Source of the DNA: Solirubrobacterales bacterium
Lineage (GTDB): Bacteria > Actinomycetota > Thermoleophilia > Solirubrobacterales > 70-9
Direction: 5' to 3'
NCBI GenBank assembly: GCA_025450195.1
Contig: JANWHW010000033.1
Span: forward strand, 1-58,196
Length of the DNA stretch: 58,196 nt
Shown here one piece after another: positions 44,360 to 53,418 of the stretch. The notes below the pieces were generated by a model, which saw only the letters and a program-made list of their open reading frames with translations, ran no database searches and had not been told where the DNA came from. A program made the position numbers and the translations under genes. Position 1 is the first letter of the stretch. Each line of letters opens with the position of its first letter.

Positions 44360-47194
44360 CTCCTCGAGCAGGAAGACGAAGGACTCGTAGCTCTCACCGG
44401 TGGCCCGGGAGAGGCCGATCTCACAGGTGCGGTTGCTGGAGAGGTGGGCGTCGAAGTCGCGGCCTTCAAGCTCCGCGGCCTGGTCACGCGTCGCGGCCGC
44501 GGTCAACTCGGGGTGGGATATGCCGCGATCTCCGGCGAAACCGCAACAGGTTGCCGAGGGAGCAACGTAGACGTCCTCGGCAAGGGCACCGGCGAGGGAG
44601 CGGAGGCGCGCCGTCAAGCCCATGTGGCGGGTCGCGCAGGTCGGATGGACGGTGGCCGAGCCGACCTTGCGGTTGACTTCCAGCTCTGGCAATAGGCGGT
44701 CGTGCGACCAGGCGACCGAGTCGAGGATCTCGAGCTTGGCGAGGCGCTCGGCATTCTCCTCGCTGAGCACGCCCTCGCCGGGATCGGCGATCGCCTGGGT
44801 GCAGGACGCCGCGTCGATCACGACAGGAAGCTCCCCCTCGCCGCTCCAGCCCCAGAGACGCTCGACCATCTCGTTCGCCTTGTGGCGGTGGGCTTCGTCG
44901 AAGCCCTTCGAGCCCCAAGGCAACCCACAGCAGCTTCCCGCGACGTCGTCGGGGACCCAGACTGGCTTGCCGGCCCGCGTCGATACCGCGACTAGCGCCT
45001 CCTGCAGGCTCGGCCCGGAGGCTCCGCGGCCAAAGATCCGGTTGGTGCAAGAAGGGATGTAGACCGCGGCGGCGCCATCGCGCGCCGTCTCAGGCAGCCG
45101 TGCGGAGGCGGCGGCCGGCAACCCCTGGCCGCGCTTGGTGAGGCGGGCAAGCGGCCCGCCCACGCGCAACCCGGCTCGCGATGCCTTTTCAACCGCGCCC
45201 CAGCGCTTCGCCGCGCGGAGCGCCAGCGCTTCGGCGCGCTCGGTGTGGCGCTTTGCTCGCAGCTCCTTGACCAGCTGCCCGGTGTCGATCCCGACCGGAC
45301 AGGCAAGCTGGCAGGAGCCATCGGCAGCGCAGGTCTCGAGCGAGTCGTACTCGTACTCCTCCAGCAGCACCTCGAGCACGGGCGAGCCCTCCGGCTGGCG
45401 CGCCATCTCCCGACGCAGCACGATCCGCTGGCGTGGGGTCGTCGTCAGGTGGCGGCTGGGGCAGACCGGCTCGCAGAAGCCACACTCGACGCAGGTGGTC
45501 GCCGCCTCCTCGATCGGGGGCGTCGTCTTCAGGTTGCGCAGGTGAGCGTCCGGGTCGCGATTGAGCAGGACACCGGGGGCAAGAACGCCGTCTGGGTCGG
45601 CAAGGCGCTTGATCCGCCACATCAGCTCGGTCGCTTTCTCCCCCCACTCGCGCTCGACGTAGGGCGCCATGTTGATCCCGGTCCCGTGCTCCGCCTTCAG
45701 CGAGCCGTCGTACTTACCGACGATCAGGTCCACCAGCTTCCCCATGAAGGCCTCGTAGCGATCGAGGTCCTCCCGCTTGCCGAAGTCCGGCGTCAGCATG
45801 AAGTGGAGGTTGCCGGCGGAAGCGTGGCCGGCGACACCGGGCAGGAAGCCATGCTCGCCGAGCAGCGCCTGCAGGTCGCGGGCGCCTTCGGCGATCTGCT
45901 CGGGCGGCACGCAGACGTCCTCGACGATCAGTGACGTGCCGGGCAGACGCAGCTTGCCGATCAGCCCGTGCAACCCCTCGCGCACCCGCCAAGCCAGCTC
46001 GATCTCCTCACCCTCGCGGGTGAACTCGACCGGGCGGATCTTCGTGTGGCCCTCGAGGATCTCGCTGGCCCGCTCAACGTAGGCATCCAGCTCGGCGTCC
46101 GTTTCGGCGCCGAACTCCACCAGCAGCACCGCCGACTCCGGCGGCAGCTCTTTCCACTCCTCCGGCGCGCCGACCATGTTCCAGGAGGCGGTGATCAGCG
46201 CCGGGGCGACCATCAGCTCGACCGCGGTGGCGCCGCAGTCGACCAGGTCGCGGACCGGAGCGATCGCCTCGTCGATCCCGGGGAAGTGAATCCAGGCGGT
46301 GGTCGTGCGTGCCGGCAGTGGCAGGGTCTCGAAGACCGCCTCGGCGACGAACGCGAGCGTGCCCTCCGAGCCGACGATCAGGCGGCGGAAGATCTCAAGG
46401 GGCTCGTCGGCATCGAGGAAGGCGCAGAGCCGGTATCCGGTCGTGTTCTTGATCGCAAACTTGCGGCGAATCCGATCGGCAAGCTCGGTGTCTGCCCGAA
46501 TCTCGTCGCGGACCTGCTCGAGACCGGCGACCAGCTCGGGCTCGGCGGCCGCGAAGTCCTCTGCCGCCCCGGGCGCGGCGGTGTCGATCGCCGTGCCGGA
46601 GGGCAGGACAAAGGTCATCGCGCGGACCGTCGAGTAGGAGTCGTAGGTGATGCCACAGCGCATCCCACCGGAGTTGTTGGCGATCACCCCGCCGACCGTG
46701 GCGATGTCGGTGCTGGCCGGGTCAGGGCCAAGCTTGCGCCCGTGTGGGGCAAGGACGCGGTTGGCATGGCCGAGCACGGTGCCAGGCTTGACTCGGGCCA
46801 AAGCCCCGCCTTCCTCCACCGCGACGCCGGTGAAGTGGCGCCGCACATCGACCAGGATGCCGTCGCTTTGGCCCTGGCCGTTGAGGCTGGTGCCGCCGGA
46901 GCGGAAGACGATCGGGGTGCCGGAGCGGCGACCGTATGCGAGGACCTTGGCGACGTCCCCGGCCTCGTGCGCCATCACCACCGCCTTGGGAAAGAGGCGG
47001 TAGGGGCTGGCGTCGGATGCGTAGCGGACTATGTCGCTGGCACGGGCCAGGACGCGGTCTGCTCCGAGCAGATTCTCCAGCTCACCCCGCAGAGGCTGCT
47101 CCGTGCCGGTGGCCAGCTCGTCGGGAGCGCGATCGGGGGCGGGCTCGCTCGCCTGCGGCGCGAGCGAGAAGAGGTTCCGCTCCAGCAATGCCAT
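44342..47194 (-). CDS. FAD-binding and 4Fe-4S 2-hydroxyacid dehydrogenase (GlcD-GlcF-like fusion)
   Basis: A 950-residue fusion. The N-terminal PCMH-type FAD domain carries IVFRSGGTSLNGQGQSDGILVD and a C-terminal cap ending GVLLNRDPDAHL. Two ferredoxin-type clusters follow: CVECGFCEPVCPSRHL (about 565) and CAADGSCQLACPVG (about 620). Two CCG domains have SCCGLPWGSKG and TCCGFAGDRG. This is the architecture of D-lactate, D-2-hydroxyglutarate and glycolate dehydrogenases that pass electrons to quinone. It lies 8 nt after the benzoylformate-decarboxylase-like gene, so its substrate may be a 2-hydroxyacid such as mandelate (inference). Confidence 0.9.
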   Translation of the reverse strand: MALLERNLFSLAPQASEPAPDRAPDELATGTEQPLRGELENLLGADRVLARASDIVRYASDASPYRLFPKAVVMAHEAGDVAKVLAYGRRSGTPIVFRSGGTSLNGQGQSDGILVDVRRHFTGVAVEEGGALARVKPGTVLGHANRVLAPHGRKLGPDPASTDIATVGGVIANNSGGMRCGITYDSYSTVRAMTFVLPSGTAIDTAAPGAAEDFAAAEPELVAGLEQVRDEIRADTELADRIRRKFAIKNTTGYRLCAFLDADEPLEIFRRLIVGSEGTLAFVAEAVFETLPLPARTTTAWIHFPGIDEAIAPVRDLVDCGATAVELMVAPALITASWNMVGAPEEWKELPPESAVLLVEFGAETDAELDAYVERASEILEGHTKIRPVEFTREGEEIELAWRVREGLHGLIGKLRLPGTSLIVEDVCVPPEQIAEGARDLQALLGEHGFLPGVAGHASAGNLHFMLTPDFGKREDLDRYEAFMGKLVDLIVGKYDGSLKAEHGTGINMAPYVEREWGEKATELMWRIKRLADPDGVLAPGVLLNRDPDAHLRNLKTTPPIEEAATTCVECGFCEPVCPSRHLTTTPRQRIVLRREMARQPEGSPVLEVLLEEYEYDSLETCAADGSCQLACPVGIDTGQLVKELRAKRHTERAEALALRAAKRWGAVEKASRAGLRVGGPLARLTKRGQGLPAAASARLPETARDGAAAVYIPSCTNRIFGRGASGPSLQEALVAVSTRAGKPVWVPDDVAGSCCGLPWGSKGFDEAHRHKANEMVERLWGWSGEGELPVVIDAASCTQAIADPGEGVLSEENAERLAKLEILDSVAWSHDRLLPELEVNRKVGSATVHPTCATRHMGLTARLRSLAGALAEDVYVAPSATCCGFAGDRGISHPELTAAATRDQAAELEGRDFDAHLSSNRTCEIGLSRATGESYESFVFLLEELTRDG

Positions 47195-47202
47195 GCCGGG
47201 CC

Positions 47203-48801
47203 CTAGAAGAGCGCCATCCCCGGCTCCACCGGGACTTCGACCAGCTCCGGGGCCGAGGAGGCAAGCGCCTTAGCCAACGCGTCGCGCACCTCGTCCCGCT
47301 CGGCGGCCTTGCGGGCGTTGACCCCGTAACCGGCGGCGACCGCGGCAACGTCGAGCGCCGGCAGGTCGAGACCTGGGGCTCCATTCACCTGCTCGACCTC
47401 GGCGAACCACTTGAGGATCGCGTACTCGGCGTTGCTGACGACGAGGAAGGTGACCGGGGCCTTGTAGGCGACGGCACTCCAGAAGGCTGTGATCGCATAC
47501 TGGGCCGAGCCCTCCCCGAGCACGCAGACGACCGGGCGATCCGGTTGGGCAAGCTGCACCCCCACCGAGGCGGCGAGACCGAAGCCAAGGCCGCCGCCGG
47601 CGCTGAAGTAGTAGCTGCCGGGCCGCGAGAGGCGCAGCTGGTTGCGCAGCGCCAGGGTGCTCGACGGAGACTCCAGAACGACGATCGCGTCCTCCGGGAG
47701 AACCTCCGCCAGCGCCGAGTGGACGGTGGAAGGGCTGAGCGGGTCTGTCGGTGGAATTTCCTGAGGGCCCTCGTTTGGCTCCGGCCCGGGACGGCTCGAC
47801 TCGGGGACGGCCTCCAGCAGGGCCTTCAAGGTCAGCTTCACATCGGCGACGATCGCGTCGCCCATCGGCGCCCGCGAGGCCTCGTCCGGATCGCTGGTGA
47901 TCGCCACCAGCGTCGCCCCCTCGGGAAGCAGCGGGCCGGGGATGTAGGGGTAGTACGGAAAGACCGAACTGCCGACGACTACGATCAGGTCATGGCCCTC
48001 TAGCGTCTGTGCGACCGGGCCGATTGCGGGGGGCAGAACGCCGCGGAAGTTCGGATGGTTCTCGGGAAAGCCGAGCCGAATGCCGCCTGTGGCGGGGCTC
48101 GCCCAAACCGGAAGGCGTTGGCGCTCTGCCAGCGCGACCGCGGCATCCCAGCCGCCGCTCGCATCGATGTCGGGGCCGGCCACGAAGACAGGATTGCTGG
48201 CAGCCTCAAGGCGCTCAGCCAGCGAGCGCACCGCCTCGGGATCGGCGGTGGCCCGGCCCGTCACCTGGCGTTCGATCGCGTGGCGGGCATCTCCCTCATC
48301 GACCTCGGCATACCAGTCGTCCATCGGCAGCGAGACGAAGGCTGGGCCCTTCGGCGGCAACGACGCCATGTGTGCGCCACGCGCCAGCGCCAGCGGCACG
48401 TCCTCGGCCCTGGGTGGCTCGTAGGACCACTTGACAAGCGGGTGGGGCATCCGGATCGCGTCCCGGTTGGTGAGGTTGGCCTGCAAGGTCATCTGCGCCC
48501 GCACCTGCTGGCCGGCGGTGATCAGCAGCGGGGAGTGGTTCGCCTGAGCATTGAAGATCGCGCCCATCGCGTTGCCCACCCCGGGCGCCGTGTGGAGATT
48601 GGCGATCGCGACATTGCCCGAAGCCTGCGCGAAGCCATCCGCCATCCCGACCACAACCGCCTCCTGCAACCCGAGCACATAGCGGAAGTCCGACGGAAAG
48701 TCGGCAAGCATCGGCAACTCCGTGGAGCCGGGGTTGCCGAACATCGTCGTCATTCCCTGAGCCCGAAAGAGGTCAAACGTCGCATCGCGGACGGTTGGCA
48801 T
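47203..48801 (-). CDS. ThDP-dependent 2-oxoacid decarboxylase, benzoylformate decarboxylase-like
   Basis: A 532-residue enzyme colinear with benzoylformate decarboxylase: FGNPGSTELPML (active-site Ser), LQEAVVVGMADG (cofactor Glu), NLHTAPGVGNAMGA (active-site His), GQQVRAQM, PLVKWSYEP and PGSYYFSAGGGLGFGLAA. Two key positions differ by eye from the Pseudomonas enzyme: the second active-site histidine (Y-H-Q-Y) is Tyr here (YYPY), and the cofactor motif GDGS is GEGS. A relative with altered substrate is therefore likely. The ATG at 48801 is set by TAGTGT 7 nt upstream. It forms an operon with the FAD/Fe-S dehydrogenase. Confidence 0.85.
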   Translation of the reverse strand: MPTVRDATFDLFRAQGMTTMFGNPGSTELPMLADFPSDFRYVLGLQEAVVVGMADGFAQASGNVAIANLHTAPGVGNAMGAIFNAQANHSPLLITAGQQVRAQMTLQANLTNRDAIRMPHPLVKWSYEPPRAEDVPLALARGAHMASLPPKGPAFVSLPMDDWYAEVDEGDARHAIERQVTGRATADPEAVRSLAERLEAASNPVFVAGPDIDASGGWDAAVALAERQRLPVWASPATGGIRLGFPENHPNFRGVLPPAIGPVAQTLEGHDLIVVVGSSVFPYYPYIPGPLLPEGATLVAITSDPDEASRAPMGDAIVADVKLTLKALLEAVPESSRPGPEPNEGPQEIPPTDPLSPSTVHSALAEVLPEDAIVVLESPSSTLALRNQLRLSRPGSYYFSAGGGLGFGLAASVGVQLAQPDRPVVCVLGEGSAQYAITAFWSAVAYKAPVTFLVVSNAEYAILKWFAEVEQVNGAPGLDLPALDVAAVAAGYGVNARKAAERDEVRDALAKALASSAPELVEVPVEPGMALF

Positions 48802-48808
48802 CGCGAGC

Positions 48809-48814
48809 ACACTA
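48809..48814 (-). promoter_or_regulatory. -10 box (TAGTGT), leaderless start of decarboxylase operon
   Basis: TAGTGT on the minus strand, 7 nt before the ATG at 48801. It excludes the in-frame GTG at 48810. Confidence 0.45.
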
Positions 48815-48860
48815 CCGTCGAAGGTTCAAGCAGGCGCCGCTCGCATCCGATAGGCGGAAC

Positions 48861-49601
48861 ATGGTCCGGCAGGGCGACAAGCTCAATCGCGGCGCGGATT
48901 ACTGCTACCCGCGGCGCGCCACCCTCAAGGCACTCGCCGTCCTTTCCCTGACTGCTATCGCAATCTTGGCGGCCCCGCTCGCCAGCGCTGGCGCGGAAGC
49001 GCCGCGGTTGACCTACGCGCCGGGGAAGATCGTGCCGATCCCGGCTTCGATTCCCCATGAAGAAGGCGACATGGTCGACCGCCGCATCATTCCCGACCTG
49101 CGTTGGATCGCCAGTCGCTTCCCGATCTACGTAACCGATGGCTACTCGGGGCCGCTGCCCGCGGGCAAACGAGCCGGCTGCGACCGTTGCCATACGCGGA
49201 ACTCCGACCACTACAACGGACTAGCCGTGGACATCGTGCCTGCGACCGGGACCAGTGGGCGCTGCGAAGGCCAGTGGAATGCGATCACCAGACTCGCCCA
49301 CTGGGCGGAGCCGGTCCAGAACCACCCGATAGCGCCGTTCCGCTGGGTTGGCTACGACGGAGATGCCGGCCACGGCTGCGGGCATCACCTTCATCTCTCC
49401 TGGAACCACGCCCCCGTAGCCGAGCACCGACTCGCCGCTTGGGTGGAAGTCCTCTCCAGCGGAGCCAGCGGCACGATGCCGAAACTTCCAACCCCAAGCG
49501 CTCCGGCATCCAACAGAAAACCGGCGCCTAAAGCGCCCGGTGGGCCCTCTGGAGGAATCTCCCAGTTCCAGTCGGGCGGAGTCTCGCCTCGCCGCGACTG
49601 A
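48861..49601 (+). CDS. Secreted M15-like zinc peptidase (DD-carboxypeptidase fold)
   Basis: A 246-residue exported protein with a twin-charged N-terminus and a hydrophobic signal (ALAVLSLTAIAILAAPLASAGA). Zinc ligands are visible in SDHYNGLAVDIVP (S-x-H-x-x-G-x-A-x-D pattern) and GHHLHLSW, as in VanY/M15 peptidases. It probably trims peptidoglycan stem peptides. A low-complexity Pro/Ala/Gly tail closes the protein. The ATG at 48861 is preferred over 48795 because the latter adds a non-signal leader. Confidence 0.8.
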   Translation: MVRQGDKLNRGADYCYPRRATLKALAVLSLTAIAILAAPLASAGAEAPRLTYAPGKIVPIPASIPHEEGDMVDRRIIPDLRWIASRFPIYVTDGYSGPLPAGKRAGCDRCHTRNSDHYNGLAVDIVPATGTSGRCEGQWNAITRLAHWAEPVQNHPIAPFRWVGYDGDAGHGCGHHLHLSWNHAPVAEHRLAAWVEVLSSGASGTMPKLPTPSAPASNRKPAPKAPGGPSGGISQFQSGGVSPRRD

Positions 49602-49634
49602 TCAGGTCCCCCATCAACCGCGACTGATCAGGTC
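49593..49634 (+). repeat. Direct repeat at the end of the peptidase gene
   Basis: CGCGACTGATCAGGTC occurs at 49593-49608 and again at 49619-49634. The first copy contains the last Asp codon and the TGA stop of the peptidase gene, so the gene end has been duplicated. Confidence 0.6.
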
Positions 49635-49699
49635 TCGCCAACCTTGCCCAGGAACGCCTCTCGGCAACAGGAACGCTGGAGTCCGACGAATCTGCTCTG

Positions 49700-49718
49700 A
49701 CCCCCGCATAGCGGGGGT
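49700..49718. terminator. Terminator hairpin after the peptidase gene
   Basis: ACCCCCGC-ATA-GCGGGGGT is a perfect 8-bp stem with a 3-nt loop, followed by AAATG. Confidence 0.65.
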
Positions 49719-49788
49719 AAATGCAGACGCGTCGCGTTGAGAGGCCCATCTGAGGGGATCTGAGGACCGTCTCGTGCGGGTTCTGATG

Positions 49789-49794
49789 CAGAAT
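49789..49794 (+). promoter_or_regulatory. -10 box (CAGAAT), leaderless start of lipoprotein
   Basis: CAGAAT on the plus strand, 6 nt before the ATG at 49801. Confidence 0.4.
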
Positions 49795-49800
49795 GCGGCA

Positions 49801-50280
49801 ATGGTTCGAGCCCTACTAGCCACCGCAACCAGCCTCGCTGTGCTCCTTGTCGTCGCAAGCGGCTGCGGGGCAGCCGATGACGACACTCCGGTCGCCTGCT
49901 TAGACGGACCGGGCGCCTATATCGGCGCTCTCGGCAACGCACCGGGAGAGGTGAGGCTTAGCGGTGAGGTTCCGATCAGCGACTGCCTGGTCGTAAATCA
50001 AGGGGGCGGCGAGCTCGCCACCGTCGGCATCTCGATGGTCGGTGCGGCGACACAGCTCAACGACGAAGCTCGCACCAACCCAGGAGATGCCGCCAACCTG
50101 CAGCTCGGCTACCTCCTCGGTGCCGCAGAGCAGGGTGCCGAGGGTACGAACGGCATCCACGTCGAGTTGATTCGCCGCCTGCGCGCCGCGGCCCTCTACA
50201 GCCCCGACGGCCGGCCCCTGCCGCCGAAGTTCCTGCGCGTCTATCGCAGGGGGTTGGACGCAGGGCGCACTACGGGCTGA
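49801..50280 (+). CDS. Small predicted lipoprotein
   Basis: A 159-residue protein with a lipoprotein signal (LAVLLVVASGC, lipidated Cys near residue 22), an acidic linker, and a domain with two further cysteines (VACLDG, ISDCLVV). No family recognised. The ATG at 49801 agrees with a -10 box 6 nt upstream; an in-frame GTG at 49774 would spoil the signal peptide. Confidence 0.7.
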   Translation: MVRALLATATSLAVLLVVASGCGAADDDTPVACLDGPGAYIGALGNAPGEVRLSGEVPISDCLVVNQGGGELATVGISMVGAATQLNDEARTNPGDAANLQLGYLLGAAEQGAEGTNGIHVELIRRLRAAALYSPDGRPLPPKFLRVYRRGLDAGRTTG

Positions 50281-50304
50281 GCGTCCCAATGCAGATACCT
50301 TGAA

Positions 50305-50310
50305 TACGCT
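50305..50310 (+). promoter_or_regulatory. -10 box (TACGCT) of fumC
   Basis: TACGCT gives a transcript start near 50317. The fumC leader would then include GGAGG at 50331. Confidence 0.4.
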
Positions 50311-50342
50311 GGGAGACCGCAATCTAGATGGAGGCATCAACC

Positions 50343-51656
50343 TTGACTGAGCAGCTCTGGGGCGGCGAGACCGCCAAGGCCGTCGACAACTTCCCCGTCT
50401 CCGGCCAGCCGGTGCCGGTGCCGGTGGTGCGCGAGCTGGGGCGACTCAAGGCAGCGGCCGCACGGGTCAACGGCGAGCTGGGGGTTCTCGACTCCGACCT
50501 CGCCGGGAGGATCGCCGCCGCCGGTGACTCGATCGCGGCCGGCAGGCACGACGACCAGTTCCCCGTCGACGTCTTCCAGACTGGCTCAGGCACCTCATCG
50601 AACATGAACGCCAACGAGGTAATCGCCAGCCTGGCGGGCGATGGGGCACATGCCAACGACCACGTCAACATGGGCCAGTCCTCAAACGACGTCTTCCCGT
50701 CGGCCGTCCACCTGGCGGCGCTCGGCGAGGTCACCCACGACCTATTGCCGGCGATGGACAGCCTCGGCGCGGCACTCGAAGCGAAGGCCGAGCAGTTCGC
50801 CGACGTGGTCAAGGCCGGCCGCACCCATCTGATGGACGCCGTGCCGGTGACGCTGGGCCAGGAGTTTGGGGGCTACGCGGCCCAGGTGAGGCTGGGCACT
50901 CAGCGAATCGAGGCGACGCTGCGACGGGTTGGCCAGATCCCGCTGGGCGGAACAGCCACCGGCACCGGTCTCAACACGCACCCGGAGTTCGCGGCCAAGG
51001 TACGGGCAAAGCTTTCCGAGGAAACGAGCTTGGCAATCTCCGAGCCACTCGACCGCTTCGAGGCCCAAGCCAATCGCGACGCGCTTGTCGAGCTGTCGGG
51101 GATGCTCAAGGTCTACGCGGTCTCGCTCAACAAGATCGCCAACGACCTGGCGCTGATGGGCTCGGGGCCGCGCGCCGGTCTCGCCGAGCTGCGCCTGCCC
51201 GAGCTGCAGAAAGGCTCATCGATCATGCCCGGCAAGGTCAACCCGGTGATCCCGGAGGTCGTGATCCAGGTCGCTGCCCAGGTGATCGGCAACGACTCCG
51301 CGATCACCGTCGCCGGCAGCCAGGGCCAGTTCGAGCTGAACGTGCGGGTGCCGCTGATCGCCCGCAACCTGCTCGATTCGATCAAGCTGCTCGCCTCCGC
51401 ATCGCGCCTGCTCAACGAGAGATGTGTCGCGGGCATCGAGGCGAACGAGGAGATGACCGAGCGCCATGCCGAGGCGACGCTGGCGACGGCAACCGCCCTC
51501 AACCCTCACATCGGCTACGACCGCGCTGCTGACATCGTCAAGGCCGCAGCCGAGTCGGGGCGCTCCCTGCGCGAGGTGGCGCTGGAGCAGGGAGTCGAGC
51601 CCTCGGTGCTGGAGGAGGCGCTGGACCACCGCCGCATGGCCCATCCTCACGAGTAA
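50343..51656 (+). CDS. fumC: Fumarate hydratase class II
   Basis: A 437-residue fumarase (fumarate to malate in the TCA cycle), with QTGSGTSSNMNANEV, the HVNMGQSSNDVFPSA active-site loop, RTHLMDAVPVTLGQEF and the superfamily signature GSSIMPGKVNP. The start is probably TTG 50343 (MTEQLWGGET), because GGAGG lies 7-8 nt upstream and family members begin there; an ATG at 50328 would add five residues. With acnA it shows TCA genes scattered singly. Confidence 0.93.
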   Translation: MTEQLWGGETAKAVDNFPVSGQPVPVPVVRELGRLKAAAARVNGELGVLDSDLAGRIAAAGDSIAAGRHDDQFPVDVFQTGSGTSSNMNANEVIASLAGDGAHANDHVNMGQSSNDVFPSAVHLAALGEVTHDLLPAMDSLGAALEAKAEQFADVVKAGRTHLMDAVPVTLGQEFGGYAAQVRLGTQRIEATLRRVGQIPLGGTATGTGLNTHPEFAAKVRAKLSEETSLAISEPLDRFEAQANRDALVELSGMLKVYAVSLNKIANDLALMGSGPRAGLAELRLPELQKGSSIMPGKVNPVIPEVVIQVAAQVIGNDSAITVAGSQGQFELNVRVPLIARNLLDSIKLLASASRLLNERCVAGIEANEEMTERHAEATLATATALNPHIGYDRAADIVKAAAESGRSLREVALEQGVEPSVLEEALDHRRMAHPHE

Positions 51657-51708
51657 GGAGCGCCGTCGGGGAGATTCGCTGTTTGAGCGTTGTCAGCCCA
51701 AAGCGGAT

Positions 51709-51770
51709 TGGTCGCCGCCGCAGTCGCGGTGCCCAGGGTAAAGCGCCACAGAGCATTGCGGCGGCGACCA
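51709..51770. terminator. Hairpin after fumC
   Basis: GGTCGCCGCCGCA (51710-51722) and TGCGGCGGCGACC (51757-51769) are perfect 13-nt arms with one more T-A pair outside and a 34-nt loop. It may terminate fumC. Confidence 0.55.
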
Positions 51771-51789
51771 GAACTGGAATCTGGAACCT

Positions 51790-51862
51790 TGACTCCAATA
51801 CTTAAGATATCCGCACTTTACTACCTAAAATAGGGTACCACAAATGTTTATCCCTAGGTAGT
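51790..51862. terminator. A/T-rich inverted repeat after the aldehyde dehydrogenase gene
   Basis: A strikingly A/T-rich stretch for this genome. ACTACCTA (51820-51827) and TAGGTAGT (51855-51862) form an 8-bp stem that ends at the dehydrogenase stop codon. It may be its terminator on the minus strand. Confidence 0.5.
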
Positions 51863-53307
51863 CAGCCCTGAAGAGTGATGAAGCGCTCCTCGGTCAGCTC
51901 GATCACCGCGTAAGCGGGTCCCTCGCGGGTATTGCCCGAGTCCTTGACGCCGCCGTAGGGCATCTGGTCGGCACGGAAGGTCGGGACCTCGTTGATCAGG
52001 ACTCCCCCGAACTCACGGGCCTCCGCGGCCTCGAGGCCGCGGCCGACGTCGCGTGTGAAGACCCCCGCTTGGAGGCCGAACTTGGAGTCGTTGGCCATTC
52101 TCAGGGCCTCGCCGAAGTCGGCGTAGCGGTCGATCGTCGCCACCGGGCCGAAGATCTCCTCACACCAAACCTTGGCGTCGCGCGGAGGCGAACCGATCAG
52201 GGTGGGCGCAAGGCAACGGCCCTCATCCACCAGGTCCCCGCCGCAGAGCAGCTCGGCACCGGCCGCGACCGCCTCTTCGATCCATTCCTTGACCCGGTCG
52301 CGGTCGCCGGCTGATATCAGTGGCCCGACATCGGTCTCCGGATCGAGTGGATCGCCAACCCGCAGCTCTTGAACATTGGCAACGAAGCGCTCGATGAATC
52401 CATCTGCCACATCCTCATGGACGAGGACCCGCTGGATCGAGATGCAGCTCTGGCCGGCGTGGGAGAAAGCGTGGAGCTTGGCCTTGTCGGCCGCGGTCTC
52501 CCAATCGCCGTCCGAGTGGACGATCAGCGGTGCGTTCGAGCCCAGCTCCAGGTTGACCTTCTTGTGGGGGACGCGGCTGCGAATTTCCCAGCCGACCTTC
52601 GAAGAGCCGGTGAAGGTGAGGGCCCTGGTCAGCTCATGCTCGACGATCGCGTTGCCGACCTCGGCGCCGGGGCCGGGGACGACGCTCAGCCAGCTTTCCG
52701 GCAAGCCTGCCTCGATCAGGATCGCAGCCAGCTTCAGCGCCGAGATCGGCGTCTGGCCGGCCGGCTTCAGCACAACCGCGTTGCCGGCGGCGATCGCGGG
52801 GCCGAGCTTGTGCGCGACCAGATTGAGGGGGAAGTTGAACGGACTGATCGCTCCAACCACCCCGTATGGGACGCGCAGCATCACGCCGAGCTTGCCGGCG
52901 CCCGCCGCGGACGCCTCCATCGGCACGGTCCCGCCGCTCAGCTTGCGCGCCTCGACCGCGGAGAAGGTGAGTGTGTCGGCACAACGTGCGGCCTCGACCC
53001 TCGCGGTCTTCAGCGGCTTCCCGGCCTCTGCCGCAATCGTCAGCGCCAGCTCGTCGATCCGCTCGGCGGCCAGCGCGGCGGCGCGATCGAGGACGGCCGC
53101 GCGCTCATGCTGGGGAAAGTCGTCCGCATCGAAAGCGTTGTGAGCGGCGACGATCGCGCTGTCGACCAGTGCCGCATCGCCCTTGGCGACGCGGCCGACG
53201 ACGGACCCGTCATAGGGACTGAGCACCTCGTCCCACTTGCCCGTATCCACCCACTCGCCGGCAGCGAGGAGCTTATGGTCGACCGCTTCTACGGTCTCTG
53301 TAGCCAT
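51862..53307 (-). CDS. NAD(P)-dependent aldehyde dehydrogenase
   Basis: A 481-residue ALDH-superfamily enzyme. It has the NAD-binding PFNFPLNLVAHKLGPAIAAGNAVVLKPA, FTGSSKVGWEI, the general-base glutamate in NLELGSNAP, the catalytic cysteine in GQSCISIQRV, and the C-terminal EIFGPVATI and PYGGVKDSGNTREG. It oxidises an aldehyde to its acid and most resembles lactaldehyde/GapN-like members by eye. It could act on the aldehyde from the decarboxylase encoded 3 kb away (inference). The ATG has GGAGG upstream. Confidence 0.9.
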   Translation of the reverse strand: MATETVEAVDHKLLAAGEWVDTGKWDEVLSPYDGSVVGRVAKGDAALVDSAIVAAHNAFDADDFPQHERAAVLDRAAALAAERIDELALTIAAEAGKPLKTARVEAARCADTLTFSAVEARKLSGGTVPMEASAAGAGKLGVMLRVPYGVVGAISPFNFPLNLVAHKLGPAIAAGNAVVLKPAGQTPISALKLAAILIEAGLPESWLSVVPGPGAEVGNAIVEHELTRALTFTGSSKVGWEIRSRVPHKKVNLELGSNAPLIVHSDGDWETAADKAKLHAFSHAGQSCISIQRVLVHEDVADGFIERFVANVQELRVGDPLDPETDVGPLISAGDRDRVKEWIEEAVAAGAELLCGGDLVDEGRCLAPTLIGSPPRDAKVWCEEIFGPVATIDRYADFGEALRMANDSKFGLQAGVFTRDVGRGLEAAEAREFGGVLINEVPTFRADQMPYGGVKDSGNTREGPAYAVIELTEERFITLQG

Positions 53308-53418
53308 TTGGGCCCTCCTCTCGATTCGGCTGCTTCCAGCCTAGATGGTTGGCTCATCGACCGCGTGTGCATTCCCCGGCAGGCCGCTACTCCCAAACGG
53401 CGAACCTGTTGACCGAAC

